A DNA stretch of 64,000 bases from Mesostigma viride (GCA_009746045.1 RPFO01000539.1:1-64000); one strand, 5' to 3'; shown: positions 42,317-54,029, counted from the first letter of the stretch. A program made the numbers and translations. Notes: generated from the sequence alone by a model not told the origin.

Positions 42317-44899
42317 TCACCAGGCGACATCCCTCTGGCCTGAGCACTCGCGCATGACATGCCGCCACCTCAGCAGCTGCAGCTGGTCACACTTGTCCAT
42401 TAGCATCACGATGCTCTCGTTCGTCACCTTTTCGCAATACTCCACGTGCAGCGTGCGCAGCTCCCGACACCCATCCCCCAGCGCCCGAATTGCCCCCGGC
42501 CCCACGCCGCGACAGTACGAGATCACCAGGTGGCGCAGCCTGGGGCAGCCCCTGGCGATCTCGCCCAAGGTGGCGTCCGATAGCCCCTCGCAGCACGCCA
42601 GCCCGAGGCTGTGCAGCGCCGGGCAACCGGCAGCAATCGCCCTAAAGGCCTCGTCAGGGAGGTGGCTCAGCCCGCCTACATCGAGAAAGACCAAGTCGGG
42701 GTTATTCTGGCCGATGATACCCAGGCTCTCCCCCCGCACGCCCCGGCAGAGGCGGAGGTTGAGGTGGCGCAACCGGGGCAGCCGCGGGAGATCGCGGAGA
42801 CGCCAACATCCGTCACGCCGCTCTTGCAGTCGGAGATGTCCAGGAGCTGTAATTGCTGGCACCCGCGGGCCAACGCGAGCAACGTGGCGTCTGACAGGGA
42901 ACAACCGGAGATGTTCAAGTGGCGCAATTTGGGGCACGCCGAGCCCAGCTTGGCCAGTGAGGCATGCCCCACGCGGGCGCACCCGCTGACATCCAGGTGC
43001 TCCACGAGGGGGCATCTGGCCGCCAACGCAGAGACAGAGTTGTCGCCGATGTCATCCCCGCACCCTGCTAGGCACAGGTGGCGCAGCCGCGGGCACCGCT
43101 GGCAGAGCAGCCGCACCGACCGGTCGCTGACCCTGGCGCCCGCAACGTTGACGTGCTCCAGCTGCGGGCATGCGCGCGCGAGCCGCGAGATCGCGACATC
43201 TGTCACGCCTGGGCTACGCCGCACATCCAGATACCTCAGCGACGCGCACGCGGACGCAAGCGCCGCCACGCTCGTGTCATCGGCCACCCACAGGGGGCCA
43301 TACTCCCTGAACCCCGGGCCACCCAGGAGGGGCATGTCCTGGATCTCCTCGGTGCTGGCGCTCCACCCACGCGGCATCGAGGTGACGACAGCGAGGCGCG
43401 TACACTTAGCGGCCAGCCATGCCAGCGCCTCGCCGCGGGAGCAGGTGGCTGGGTACCTCCCCCCAGGGTCCCTGGGCCGTTGCTGGCAAACCCGCCATCC
43501 CCGCTGCAAGCCATGCCTTGGTTGAGACAGTGTCTCCTCCCGGTGAGGCCCACTGGTGCCGGAGCTGTGGATGCGCCGGATAGAGCGAGCTGCCCCGCAG
43601 GGGGGGGCGCCTGCAGGGAGCATCCCTGGGTGGGTGGTGCTCAGCAGCGCTGTTGTCGTCACGCCGAGAGGGCTCACCACCACCGGCACCAGCATAACTC
43701 CTGGCAGCAGCACCACCGATGGCCACAGGTGTGGGTGCCAAGACTGATTGGTTCCCCCGAGGGTTCAGGTCTGGAACATCCCATTCCCAGTCCTCATCCT
43801 CATCCTCATCCTTGCCGCCATCCTCACCATGATCATCCGAGCCGTGATCACTACCCTCCACCCCGCCCTGTCCTCCGCCATCACCGCCATCAGCCTCCAC
43901 CCCGTCCTCCTCCTCATCCCCCACCTTACCGCGTGCGCTCAACTCTGGCCCCCCCTTGCCCCACTTGCGCAGGTCCTCACCGTAGAGGGCGGTCTCCGCC
44001 CTGAGAGACTCGTCCACCGCGAACCGCAGCGTGCGTGACAGGCAGCGCAGGCGCACACGCGCGGCCACGGGCAGCCGCGCAAGTATGTCGTCACCCACGC
44101 CCAGTATGCCCGCGACGTGGTCCAGCGACGTGCGGGACGTGTCCGAACAGGCGAGGGAAGTACAGGACGCTGGTTCATCCGAGCTAGCTACATCCGAGCT
44201 AGCCGCATCATAGTCCAAAGAGACAAGCGAGGAGCGAGAATTCAGGGTATCCAAGCTACCCATATCCTCCAAGCAGGCGCAGCGAGGTCCATGGGGATCC
44301 GAGAAGGAGCAGGGGGCTGGCCGGGTGGAGGTGGCTGTCCAGGGGACTCGTTCGTCACGCGTGACAGTGGCAGCCGGGCTCGTGCCGGCAGTTGCAGCGT
44401 CAGCAGCAACGCCCGAAGCGAGATCAGGAGTGTCATCAGCAGCAAGACTGGCCGATGCGACCGTGCCAGTAAGAGCGATGCCAGCGGCAAGAGTGGAGGA
44501 GGCACCCGTGCCAGCGGCGGCAGTGGAGGAAGCAACCGTGCCGGCGGCAGCAGAGGAGGAAGCCGTGCCGGCGGCAGCAGAGGAGGAAGCAACCGTGCCG
44601 GCGGCAGCAGAGGAGGAAGCCGTGCCGGCGGCAGCAGAGGAGGAAGCAACCGTGCCAGCAGCAGGAGTGACTGGATCAGCCGTGGCCGCTCTGCCAGCAA
44701 CTGCTATCATCATAGCGTTCGCGGATGTCATGGCGACCTCGTGGTAGGAGGTGATGGCGTTGGTCGTCATAGCCTCGGCAGCATTATCAACTCCGGGCGT
44801 TAGGGCTAGCGCTCCCAGCCCCCGCTCCGTGGTGGGCACGTCCGCAGGGAGGACCCTGGCCACCCTGGTGGTGTGCACGTGCCCTGGTCTGTGGACCAT
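42317..44899 (-). CDS. F-box / leucine-rich-repeat protein, AMN1/FBXL-like, with two frameshifts
   Basis: From the ATG at 44899 a disordered Ala/Ser/Thr-rich region contains ~60-base repeats (SSSAAAGT). An F-box-like segment follows (DDILARLPVAARVRLRCLSRTLR, near 44060-44130), then an acidic linker (EDEDEDWEWD). About ten to eleven cysteine-containing LRRs of the FBXL/AMN1 type come after (CPQLEHVNVAGARVSD, CPKLRHLNISGCSLSD, CPRLRHLVISYCRGV), ending RECSGQRDVAW. The family recruits substrates to SCF ubiquitin ligases. The LRR frame breaks near 43440 and again near 42778; residues on both sides continue the same repeat, so these are single-base shifts, either real or sequencing errors. A host gene, antisense to the retroelement. 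Confidence 0.75.
44505..44665. repeat. ~60-bp coding minisatellite in the F-box/LRR gene
   Basis: GGAGGAAGC.ACCGTGCCGGC units encoding the Ala/Ser repeats on the minus strand. The unit length is a multiple of three, so frame is kept. Confidence 0.8.
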
Positions 44900-46371
44900 C
44901 GGCGCTGGACGTTGTGTTGCTTGCTATCTTGGTTGCTCGGGTGCTTGCTGGGCCCGTTTGCTTGGTTGGTTGCTTGCTTGTCTGCGGTGCCAGATGGCAG
45001 AGAGGGGAAAAACCAGTGAGTGCCTGGCGATTAACGACTGGCGCTCAAGGCAGCTCTGCTCCGCTCCGCTTGGGGTAACGGCACTGGGTAAACTTCCAGG
45101 CCATGTGCTTGGCCTGTGTGTGTGAAAGGGGGGGTTGACACAGGCACGCGACATGTTCACACAAGACGCATAATCCTTGGTCAGCACAGACCTTGACCGC
45201 ACAGACCCGAAGTACTACTCCTTTTCTCTAATCATCTACTCTACTTAAATTAGCGATTGTGGGGATGCTTTGCGATAGAAAACTGTCCTTTCGAAGCACA
45301 TTTGCTTGCTTTAACTAGTATGTTAAATTTAACCATACATTAATTAATTTAACCATATAACACACTTAAGCACATGATCATGACTAACGGAATTGCCTAT
45401 ACTGAGCCAGGGATCTGGAAATGTATCGGGCGTTCAAGAGGGTGGGAAGGACACTGGCAAAGGCATGGAACCCGAATGGTCATCCAGCCTCAAACCGCTC
45501 AAAACATGGGGCAATTGAGATCCCGTGCACAAGTAGTAGACAAAGTGGTAGGGAAGTAAAAAAAAAACAAAAAAAAACACAACAAACAAACAAGAAGTTT
45601 CGAAAGGAGGACAAAGAAACTAGGCATTATTACGGTCCACGGCACACTGCATTGACATGCCAATTTCCCCACATCCTGAAAGGCCTTGTCATGTTTATAA
45701 GGAATTCTCTGCCATGGAAAACAACTATTAATGCCTGGACTTGAACACTATCCTAACTGAACTCGATAAGGAATTGCAATATGGCTCCGACAGAGGCAAA
45801 ACCGAGGTAATATGGGGCGGACTGCCTGAACTTGACCATGCATTGATGAAAAGTGCTCAGGTTCAGGTTAGCTAAGCAGTTGCAGGCACCAAGCAAAATG
45901 CGCGCAAAGATAAGGCGCTGAATGAACGCCGCTCACTCACAAACATTATAGGAGACGCCCGAGGTATAAATCAGTTCCCGCTGGCAAATGTTTCGAGCTC
46001 GGTGGAAATTAGGCTGCTGAGGACGTAGCCGGCCGAGAGTATTGCCGAAGCATCCCGATTGAGAAAAGCTTTGCCAGGCTCGGCTCCAGTAGTAACGGGG
46101 AATCCCCGAAGGAGGCTATTTTGATTTTGAGGCAGCGCCCTTCAGAGGACGTGGGCAATTCTGTAGTGATTAATGCGTTATGGCCACGTAACGGTGGGTA
46201 AATCCATGCAGTGAGAATTCTGACAAGTTCTGCGTTGATGGCTTTCAATTGAACTACTGAGCAGCATATCGGATTTTCTGGCAGAGCAAAGTGACGTAGC
46301 TGACAAACAGACTTGCATCTGCCTATGAGTCAGCCATCGTGAGATAGTCAGGTAGGTGGCCCTCATAATCG
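44900..46371. other. Region upstream of the F-box/LRR gene, no further gene seen
   Basis: Holds the presumed promoter of the minus-strand gene and an A-rich stretch (45555-45590). Only short frames are present. Confidence 0.5.
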
Positions 46372-46408
46372 AGTTTTTGTAAACATCAGTCACTGATTTC
46401 TTCAGACG

Positions 46409-47500
46409 ATGCGCAAGGCTGGGATGCGCAAGGCTGGGAATGCGCAAGGCTGGGCGCGGCGCAGCGTGCGCAAGGCTGGCGTGCGCAAGGCTGGGGAGTG
46501 CGCGGGCGTAACAACGTTAAGGCAGGCCAGGCGCAGGCACGTAAAAACACGGGCGACGGGCCATGGGCCACGGGCCACGCGTCGGCCGTCGGCCCAGCCA
46601 TTCCTGCATTTTAGGAACGTTGCCGGGCACAAAATTCAAATTCTGGTGCGGCATGGCTGCGGCAGCTACCTGGCCCGGGCTGGCCGACGTTGGCATGGAC
46701 GACTGTCAAGAAAGAGTTCATCTCGCTTGGGTAAGCTGCGGTTGTTTCGTCTGGGCGCTCTTCCCATTTTATTGCTAACGGGTCGATTTACTTACCCAAC
46801 GTTTCCATCCAGGGCAGAAATGCCAGCGACTTTTCAGTCGGCCACTTCCATTTTTTACCCACTTCGAGTCGTAACGTCATCCAAGGAATACTTTACCCTC
46901 TGTATTCCGGCCTGTCTCCTTCTATTTCGCAGGAACCCTTCGCTTCTGGTTGGCGTTCCTGCACTGCAGGCAGGCTGCAGTCTCTACCGCTGCATTTTTT
47001 TGTAAGTACTTCGGTTGGGAAGTTCGTCTAACGTTTTTCCATCGACTGTCCTGCTTCCAAGCCAGGCCGCGTCTCTACACTGTGTTTCCGTCAGCAACGG
47101 GATGGAGGTCCGGTTTTTCATGATCGGCAACCGTTTTGGTCACGTCATTTTCAGCAACACGCAACTGCCTCTGCCTTACACGCTGCGCTTTGTCGTCCTT
47201 CCGTCGGTTCGGGAAAGCTTCTTACGTCTTTCCATTACATCATTACCGTCCAGGTAGTTTCTTACCATTTGCTTTCGGTCGGCAACGGGTCGGGAGCATA
47301 TACAGTGGGTCATTATCCGCAATGCAGCTTCCCCCCTGTTTTCCCCACAGGCTCTCCCTGTATTTCCTTGGGGAACATCTTTGGATTAGCTCCCGTGCAT
47401 CAAACGTGCATCAAGAACACATTTTTTAGGGAGACTTTGGCTGTTCGTGGGATGGGAAGCACTACTGTGCCCATGTTTTCCACTGCTTGATCTTGACTGC
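46409..47500 (+). other. Possible spliced gene in the duplicated arm, unrecognised
   Basis: Starts with a run of CGCAAGGCTGGGATG-type short repeats (46409-46500). Several stretches look coding (for example MEVRFFMIGNRFGHVIFSNT near 47103-47160) with donor-like GTAAGT at 47003 and acceptor-like sites, but no consistent exon chain or known domain emerged. The right-arm copy has a 28-base deletion that changes the frame there, which argues against a conserved coding role in at least one copy. Confidence 0.25.
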
Positions 47501-48303
47501 ATACCCCACGCACCTGTCACCCACCTGACTTTTGCTAGTAGTTGCTGGATTTTTTCTTATAGCAGGTGCTGCGTGCTGGTGATTGACATTACGGTCGCCA
47601 TTGCTTGCCAGTAATTCAAAGTTGCTTGAAATGGTCAGCATCACGGCCAAGTCTACGTTCAGATCCTGCTTGGAATTTGTGGCGGGCGTTTTCTGTATTG
47701 GATGAACGCCAGTTTTTGTGACAGTGTGATTGTGTATAGGAACAAGTTTGAAGCAACAGCACACGTAGCATATTCATACTCATATACATGCGCTTAATGT
47801 GAACGATGTAGCCTAGGGCGAAGAGCGTTGGTTTACACGACGACGTATTCAAAGTATAACTTCTGTAAACAAGTATCCATCTGCGTGTTTTAATTCATTT
47901 TGGCAGCCATGCATGTGCACAAGAGTACCAATTAATTATTCCTACACTAGGGGTCGATGTATTTAGCATTCACTTTGGCATTTACTGCGGCAATGCCATT
48001 ACTCCGTGGCTCCCCAATGGGACATGTATGTGTGTCTTGTTGTGTTGACAGCGTGTAATAAGTGTTGCAACGAACTAGGCAAGGGCTAATGGACTAAACT
48101 GTGACGGGCAGCACATTGATTGCCGCATCGAAGCCAAGAATCATTTAGCACTCGCAGTTAGGTATCGCCATGATGCAGAGAAATTGTTGTGGCCTGACCA
48201 CTTGAGGCAGTGAGACAAGGTTGGATGCCCTCCCAATCAGTGTATAGGGGTTGAAGGTTGTTTTATTGCCACCCATGTGACGCAATATACGTGTGCTTGA
48301 TGA

Positions 48304-49233
48304 GTGGATGGATGGATGGATGGATGGATGGATGGATGGATGGATGGATGGATGGATGGATGGATGGATGGATGGATGGATGGATGGATGGATGGATGGA
48401 TGGATGGATGGATGGATGGATGGATGGATGGATGGATGGATGGATGGATGGATGGATGGATGGATGGATGGATGGATGGATGGATGGATGGATGGATGGA
48501 TGGATGGATGCATGGATGCATGGATGCATGGATGCATGGATGCATGGATGCATGGATGCATGGATGCATGGATGCATGGATGCATGGATGCATGGATGCA
48601 TGGATGCATGGATGCATGGATGCATGGATGCATGGATGCATGGATGCATGGATGCATGGATGCATGGATGCATGGATGCATGGATGCATGGATGCATGGA
48701 TGCATGGATGCATGGATGCATGGATGCATGGATGCATGGATGCATGGATGCATGGATGCATGGATGCATGGATGCATGGATGCATGGATGCATGGATGCA
48801 TGGATGCATGGATGCATGGATGCATGGATGCATGGATGCATGGATGCATGGATGCATGGGTGCATGGGTGCATGGGTGCATGGGTGCATGGGTGCATGGG
48901 TGCATGGGTGCATGGGTGCATGGGTGCATGGGTGCATGGGTGCATGGGTGCATGGGTGCATGGGTGCATGGGTGCATGGGTGCATGGGTGCATGGGTGCA
49001 TGGGTGCATGGATGCATGGATGCATGGATGGATGCATGGATGCATGGATGCATGGATGCATGGATGCATGGATGCATGGATGCATGGATGCATGGATGCA
49101 TGGATGCATGGATGCATGGATGCATGGATGCATGGATGCATGGATGCATGGATGCATGGATGCATGGATGCATGGATGCATGGATGCATGGATGCATGGA
49201 TGCATGGATGCATGGATGCATGGATGCATGGAT
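48304..49233. repeat. GGAT / GGATGCAT / GGGTGCAT satellite
   Basis: (GGAT)n at 48304-48507, (GGATGCAT)n to about 48857, (GGGTGCAT)n about 48858-49007, then (GGATGCAT)n to 49233. All six frames stay open as Met/Asp/Gly/Trp/His/Ala/Cys or His/Pro/Ser/Ile strings and are not genes. Confidence 0.95.
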
Positions 49234-49554
49234 GGATTATTGGCTAACAAAGTAAGTGCTTGCGTGTCGTGCGCATGGTCATGTTAGTCCTCCTTGCCTC
49301 CCTATGAAACTAAGGGTTGAGAAAGCGTGTTTGGGCTCGGCGGCTGCCATATCGTAGTGGCATGCGCACACGGGCTGTTGGGAGCCACGGGGAAGAGAAT
49401 ATGAGAAATCGGTTTAGCCAGTGCTTCGATTGCCAATTTGTAGCCATCCACTAGGCTGCTGTTTAGAATGGTAGGTACTTTTACACACTTTATACAGACG
49501 TCCACTTAAGCTAAATTTGGACTAATTGAGCTCTGAGACATCATGGTGGTCCCG

Positions 49555-49725
49555 GTGCCCTTGGTGCACCTAGAGCAGGTGTAGTTTACATCCTACCCTT
49601 GCAGGAAGTAGCCCAGAATGTATTAAAAGGCCAAAGCAAGGAGACAACCATATGCCCCTTCTCAGGCTATGAGCCACATGTACTCCCAACGTAGTCGTGT
49701 TCCTAATTAATAATTAATTAATGCC
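49555..49725 (+). mobile_element. LINE/SINE 3'-end fragment
   Basis: GTGCCCTTGGTGCACC, CTTGCAGGAAGTAGC, a mutated hairpin (CTCCCAACGTAG) and a TTAATTAATTAATTA tail; same 3' consensus as 41630-41778. A further shortened copy follows at 49727-49795 (tail of AATTT repeats). Confidence 0.75.
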
Positions 49726-49857
49726 TCTTGTCAGGGATATGTGCTACATGTGTTCCCAATGGAGATGTGTTCCAATTTAATTTAATTTAATTTTTTCCTT
49801 GAGAAGGGGGATATGGTTTTTAAGTAATTCTCGATCTTGCTCAGGGATATTGAATTG

Positions 49858-51850
49858 AATTGAATTGAATTGTAACATAACTCCGTTGGGAGTATATGTA
49901 GCACACAGCCCTTGAGAGGGGGGCATATGGCCTATCATACATCCTAAGCTACTTCCTGCAAGGGTGGGGATGTAAAGGACCCTTGCTCTAGGTGCACCAG
50001 GGCACTTGCATCCCATGATCTTCAAGCTATGCCCAGCGAAGGGGGAGCCTGTCATGGGGGGGAAGAGCAGCATAGCTATACAAAGAAGCTAGGGCATGGC
50101 GTCTCAGCAGAGAGTTACTCCCTGCATGGGCACAACATAACTAAATAAAGCTAGGCATCATCTGGGGTGTGGCTCATCATAGGCACACATGTACATGATT
50201 AAGGAAAGCGCGTGGCTTAGCTAGGATAGTGCCTCTAGGAGGCGTACATGTACATGGCCACGGTCTATCTATTCTGCACTACTACTGCTGTATTCCCCTA
50301 AGCTGGGGCGTCTGGAGTCGCTGGGGCCGCGGGGGGGGGGGGTCGCCTGCCAGGGCTTGTGGCCGACGTAGATGGCCGCCCCCTTCCAGTACACCGGCTG
50401 GCCCGCCTTGGTCTGCCGGAGCTGGAGGTAGATCGGCCATAGCTCCCGTCGCCGTTGTTGCTGCGCCAGGGTCAGGTCGTCATCAAGGGTGAAGAGAGTC
50501 TTCTCGAGCCGCTTGCGGCGTCTGAGAAAAGAAATCTTGTCCGCCGGGGTCTTAAAGGTGAGAAGGAGCGGGGGCGGCCCTGCCTTACCCCGCGCGCGGG
50601 GAAGGCGGTGGGCGGCCAGCGCGATCTCACCGATAAGGCCCATGCGACCAAGGATTTCTCGCTCAAACGCACGCAAAAGCTTCTCGGAAGTCTCACCTTC
50701 CTCCATGGTGAAGTTCTTGACAATGACGTTGAGGCTGCGCTGGGCGAGCTCGGCCTCCTCGCGGAGGTCAAGCGTCTGCCGTTGGAGCTGGGCTGCGACG
50801 GCGGAGGTGGTGGAGGTGGTATGTTGCTTAAGCATGTCCGCCCAGGTGGTGATGGGAGGAGCATCGCCGGCCAGGCCAGCCGGGGCTGGCTTGGCGGCAA
50901 TGTCCTTCACCGCCTGGGCGGTGAGGCCTGCCGTGTTCTGCAGAACCTCGATAGCGATGGCGTTGTCCTTAAGACGCTGGTCGATGTCACGGAGCTGGGC
51001 GGTGATGGCGTCGGAGGTGGAGGTGGTGGCGGTGGAGGAGGCGAGGAGGGTGGAGGTGGCGGTGGAGATGGTGGAGGTGGCGGTGGAAAGGAGGGGAAGC
51101 TCGGCAGTCAGCGTGCCGCCGATGGCCGCCACATCTGCAGCAATGGGGTCCACGTGCTCCTCGAGGACCTCCTTAAGGAGTGAGCGGAGGGAGGATTCGG
51201 TTAAGGTGGTGGTGAGAGGCTTGGGGGGCCAAAGCTCCCCGATGGAGCGTCCAAGGAGGGAAAAGAGAGCGAATTGCTGGAGGAAGGGGCGGTGGAGGCT
51301 GGGAATGATGTCGAAAGAGGCGAGACGAACCCAGCGAGGGTCAAAGAGGCGACCTTGGTTGAAGAGCTGCTTGCATAGTGCAAGAAGCGAGGCGTGCGTT
51401 CCATAAAACACGCAGACCAGGATGCGTTCCGGGTTAAGCGTGTCAAGGAAGCCGGGCTGGCTGGCTTCGGCGACAAAGTCGAGCTCTGTCCAACTCGGCT
51501 CGGCAGAGCGACTGCGCTTGGGTTCAGGCGACGCTGCGGGCGAGGCGGGCTCAGCAGGCGGCTGGGCGACCACTAGAGCTTGGCTAGTGGCGCCGCTGCC
51601 TTCTGGGCCGGTTGGCGAAGCTGCAGCCGGGGCTGCAGACGTATTTTCATTGCTGAGCGCAGCCGCCAGGCTGCGTTGCGTCGAGAGGCGTTTGCTCATC
51701 GTATAGTGCGTTACAGCTTCGGAAAATTATATCAGCATGTGCGTCTAAGAAAGACGAAGCGATTGTGATATTCACAGCTGAATTCGGTGCTCAAACGTGA
51801 AAGTTATGAGCTCCGACAGCCATGGCTACCTCGTGGCTCGTGGCTGCGGT
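49858..51850 (-). mobile_element. ORF1-only non-LTR retrotransposon (HAL1-like), near full length
   Basis: Reading on the minus strand: a presumed 5' region upstream of 51699, an intact ORF1 (51699-50269), then directly a 3' untranslated region with GTGCACCTAGAGCAAG, CTTGCAGGAAGTAGC, the CTCCCAACGGAG hairpin (49879-49890) and a tail of AATTC repeats at about 49850-49870. No endonuclease or RT frame is present, so it must borrow these in trans if mobile. Confidence 0.7.
50269..51699 (-). CDS. L1-ORF1p-like RNA-binding protein (476 aa)
   Basis: Intact frame from ATG 51699. The N-terminal 70 residues are Ala/Ser/Pro-rich, with a basic KRSRS patch. Residues 180-270 are helical with heptad-like Thr/Ser/Ala repeats, in the place of the trimerising coiled coil. 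Residues about 323-388 resemble the RRM of L1 ORF1p (LNVIVKNF; RLPRARGKAGPPPLLLTF). About 389-450 resemble its C-terminal domain (DDDLTLAQQQRRRELWPIY; AIYVGHKPW). Such proteins coat the element RNA as nucleic-acid chaperones. A diverged, broken relative lies at 40861-41350. No ORF2 follows. Confidence 0.75.
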   Translation of the reverse strand: MSKRLSTQRSLAAALSNENTSAAPAAASPTGPEGSGATSQALVVAQPPAEPASPAASPEPKRSRSAEPSWTELDFVAEASQPGFLDTLNPERILVCVFYGTHASLLALCKQLFNQGRLFDPRWVRLASFDIIPSLHRPFLQQFALFSLLGRSIGELWPPKPLTTTLTESSLRSLLKEVLEEHVDPIAADVAAIGGTLTAELPLLSTATSTISTATSTLLASSTATTSTSDAITAQLRDIDQRLKDNAIAIEVLQNTAGLTAQAVKDIAAKPAPAGLAGDAPPITTWADMLKQHTTSTTSAVAAQLQRQTLDLREEAELAQRSLNVIVKNFTMEEGETSEKLLRAFEREILGRMGLIGEIALAAHRLPRARGKAGPPPLLLTFKTPADKISFLRRRKRLEKTLFTLDDDLTLAQQQRRRELWPIYLQLRQTKAGQPVYWKGAAIYVGHKPWQATPPPRGPSDSRRPSLGEYSSSSAE

Positions 51851-51889
51851 ATGCCTTTGCGTATGCCTTTGGGATATCAGGGATATGTG

Positions 51890-51945
51890 CGACATTTACT
51901 CCCAACGGAGTGATGTTCCTAATTAATTGATTAATAGTGGGCTCA
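51890..51945 (+). mobile_element. LINE 3'-end remnant
   Basis: GATATGTGCGACA, hairpin CTCCCAACGGAG, then a TTAATTGATTAAT tail. Confidence 0.6.
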
Positions 51946-52119
51946 GGTCATGTAGGACTAGTGACTCCAGTGGGGAAGGGCCGGCGTGTTTGCAAACGGC
52001 GGATCGAAGCATGCTAGCTAGAGAAGACCCCTGGGGTAGAGCTAGGGCAAAATAGATATAGAATATATGACTTTTTTTTTAATAGGTGGACCCTTGTGCA
52101 CACTAAATCTGTGGCCAAC

Positions 52120-52350
52120 TCAATTTGATCAATGCAAGCTATTAAATTATAACATGCCTCCGTTGGGAGATCATGTAGCACATATTCCTTGATGGATGGG
52201 TGGGGTGGAAGGAGCCGCGTAATCGAACTAACCTAACTCTAATCTAGCTAGTCTAGAAAAGTCCTAACTACCCTACTCATCAAAACGCCTCCTCCGCTTG
52301 GGGGGAGGTGGTTTGCCCACAGGGTCGGGCGTTTCAGCCTTGACTATGCA
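52120..52350 (-). mobile_element. LINE 3'-end fragment, second type, copy 1
   Basis: Same arrangement as 54030-54265 in the same orientation: on the minus strand a Pro-rich C-terminal coding remnant (CCGACCCTGTGGGCAAACC), a stop, then GTGCTACATGATCTCCC and the hairpin at 52155-52168, ending in a TTATAATTTAAT tail. Confidence 0.6.
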
Positions 52351-52559
52351 AGCTATGGTGAGTAAATTTAATGAAGTAATTAATTATGGCCAGTGCCTTG
52401 ATCCGCAAGTCCATTTGTAATTGGATCATTTACATGCAGTTTCGGTCAGAAGACGCAAAAAGGGTGGCATCAACCGTGGGTGCATGAAAACCAGTGTGCA
52501 AAGAATAAGAGCACAGCATTATGACTGATTACACCCCCCCACCTGCAAGTAGCATAGCG

Positions 52560-52835
52560 CGATACATCATGAGGGTGCAGGTGCCTTGGTGCACCTAGAG
52601 CAAGTGTTGTTTACATCCCCACCCTTGCAGGAAGTAGCTTAGGATGTATGATAGGCCATATGCCCCCTCTCAAGGGCTATGTGCTACATATACTCCCAAC
52701 GGAGTTATGTTACAATTCAATTCACCTGCAAGTGGTAGCTAAGGATGTATTAAAACCCATATGCCCCCACTCAGGGCTATGTGTTACATAAGCTCCCAAC
52801 GGAGATATATGTTGTTAATTAATTGTTTAATAAAT
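52560..52835 (+). mobile_element. Two adjacent LINE 3'-end fragments
   Basis: The first runs from GGTGCAGGTGCC to hairpin CTCCCAACGGAG (about 52690) and an AATTCAATTC tail. The second (about 52735-52835) repeats the terminal ~90 bases with its own hairpin and a TTAATTAATTG tail. Confidence 0.7.
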
Positions 52836-52909
52836 TCAGACTTATGGCAGATGATAAATGATTCCTTTTATTCGTTACCCCGATATTCACAGTCTCCTTT
52901 CCCACACAG

Positions 52910-53161
52910 CAAAATATGGTGTTGTTCTTTCTCAGTTACATCGTTTTTCCCGTCTTTGTTCCGTATCGTGTTGATTTCATCACGACTCTTGTTGAACTCT
53001 TGCAGCGTTTATTGGTCAAAGACTATGACCGAGCCATTATGCTCCGTCAAGTCCGATGTTTTTTGCAACGTCACCCACATCTGTTCGGTGCTGCCCCTTG
53101 GCACAAGCTCTACAAACAGGTCGTGGACCGGCTGGATCGCATAGTATCTCCGCACATCTGA
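52910..53161 (+). pseudogene. Possible reverse-transcriptase remnant (Penelope/PLE-like thumb region)
   Basis: Across two frames the sequence reads VVLSQLHRFSRLCSV, then ITTLVELLQRLLVKDYDRA and LRQVRCFLQRHPHLFG. A serine-glutamine-leucine box followed by a helical LL..GY....L....R.F..R. pattern resembles the segment after the RT core in Penelope-like and some other RTs. No catalytic RT motif lies upstream, so this is a fragment at most. An open frame on the opposite strand (53356-53009) is an alternative reading. Confidence 0.3.
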
Positions 53162-53383
53162 ACCCTGTGATGCCAGATCTCCTTTGCGGCCGTTCCGAGC
53201 TTGGCACTGGATTCGTTGTCCACATCGTCGCGTCGCTGCCGCAACACGATGTTTTCTGGCATCCGCGGGCTTTTGGTTCCCGCCGCACATTTGAAAGTGC
53301 TGTCCTCCGGCTTTTTGCCTTTGCACCGTGTGCAGTTCTTGGACGTTTGGAATCATGGCATGGCTAACGTGATGACTGACTAG

Positions 53384-53722
53384 CTAGACCTTTTCAGTGG
53401 TTTTCCATTTGCGGGTATTTCCTCGTAAATGGTGGGAGAGCGATCGCAGCAATGGTGCTCACCACTAGACACTCCCGGCCAGTTAGGCTAGAAACACACG
53501 CCCTGATCAAGCATGCTGTTTCCGGCCCCACCGTCTAGGTCATCTAGTCGCTCCACACGTAAGCCAGCCATAATTTCAATGCACAAGGATACACATTTCC
53601 ATCACCATTCATCTTCATCATCCTGAACGACTCGAAAACGCGGAAAAGATAACGGCAGGCTCGAGCTACCATGGTCCGGATTCTCCCGATTTCTGGCCTG
53701 CGCTGGTTGTCTCTTTGATAAA
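53384..53722 (-). repeat. ~340-bp dispersed repeat, copy 2
   Basis: Reverse complement of 31353-31694, nearly identical, from CTAGCTAGACC to the TGTCTCTTTGATAA end. Confidence 0.85.
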
Positions 53723-54029
53723 TGATTAATCATTGTTTGGATACATGCTCACGTGACAAAGTTGCGTGCAAATTCATGATTCAATTAATTAATGCTCCCA
53801 TAAATCCATAAAATCATTCATTAATTAATAGACATGAATCCATAAACGTACCCTTGCATGAAAAAGTCTTATTGTAACCTATACAATCCTACACTAGATG
53901 CATTGCCGGCCTCGACAACCTGGAGGCATGGCAAGTCGATATGGAATGAATGGAAGGGAGATCTCGCACAACAAGGAACAAAACTTGAGTAGTCTATGCA
54001 AACCAACATAACCAGTCAATATTAAATTA
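53723..54029. other. No gene seen
   Basis: AT-rich sequence with several TTAATTAAT runs; nothing recognised. Confidence 0.5.

Larger units (their letters stand above)
46372..49548 (+). repeat. Left arm of a ~3-kb inverted duplication
   Basis: Reverse complement of 54650-57384 with very high identity: 46372 onward (GAGTTTTTGTAAACATCAG) matches down to 57384, and 49525-49548 (GAGCTCTGAGACATCATGG) matches up to 54650. Differences: the satellite block is longer here (930 versus 520 bases) and contains a GGGTGCAT sub-block absent from the other arm, and 28 bases near 47038-47065 are missing from the right arm. The outer end falls inside a LINE 3'-end copy. Confidence 0.9.

Noticed and set aside
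42354-43525. Plus-strand frames of 211-308 codons opposite the F-box/LRR gene
   Set aside because: Shadow frames; the minus strand encodes regular LRR consensus over the same bases.
48145-49287. Frames of 316-358 codons in five reading frames
   Set aside because: Repeat artefacts of the GGAT/GGATGCAT satellite; residues repeat with the satellite and the frames do not extend meaningfully into unique DNA. The same applies to 54942-55636.
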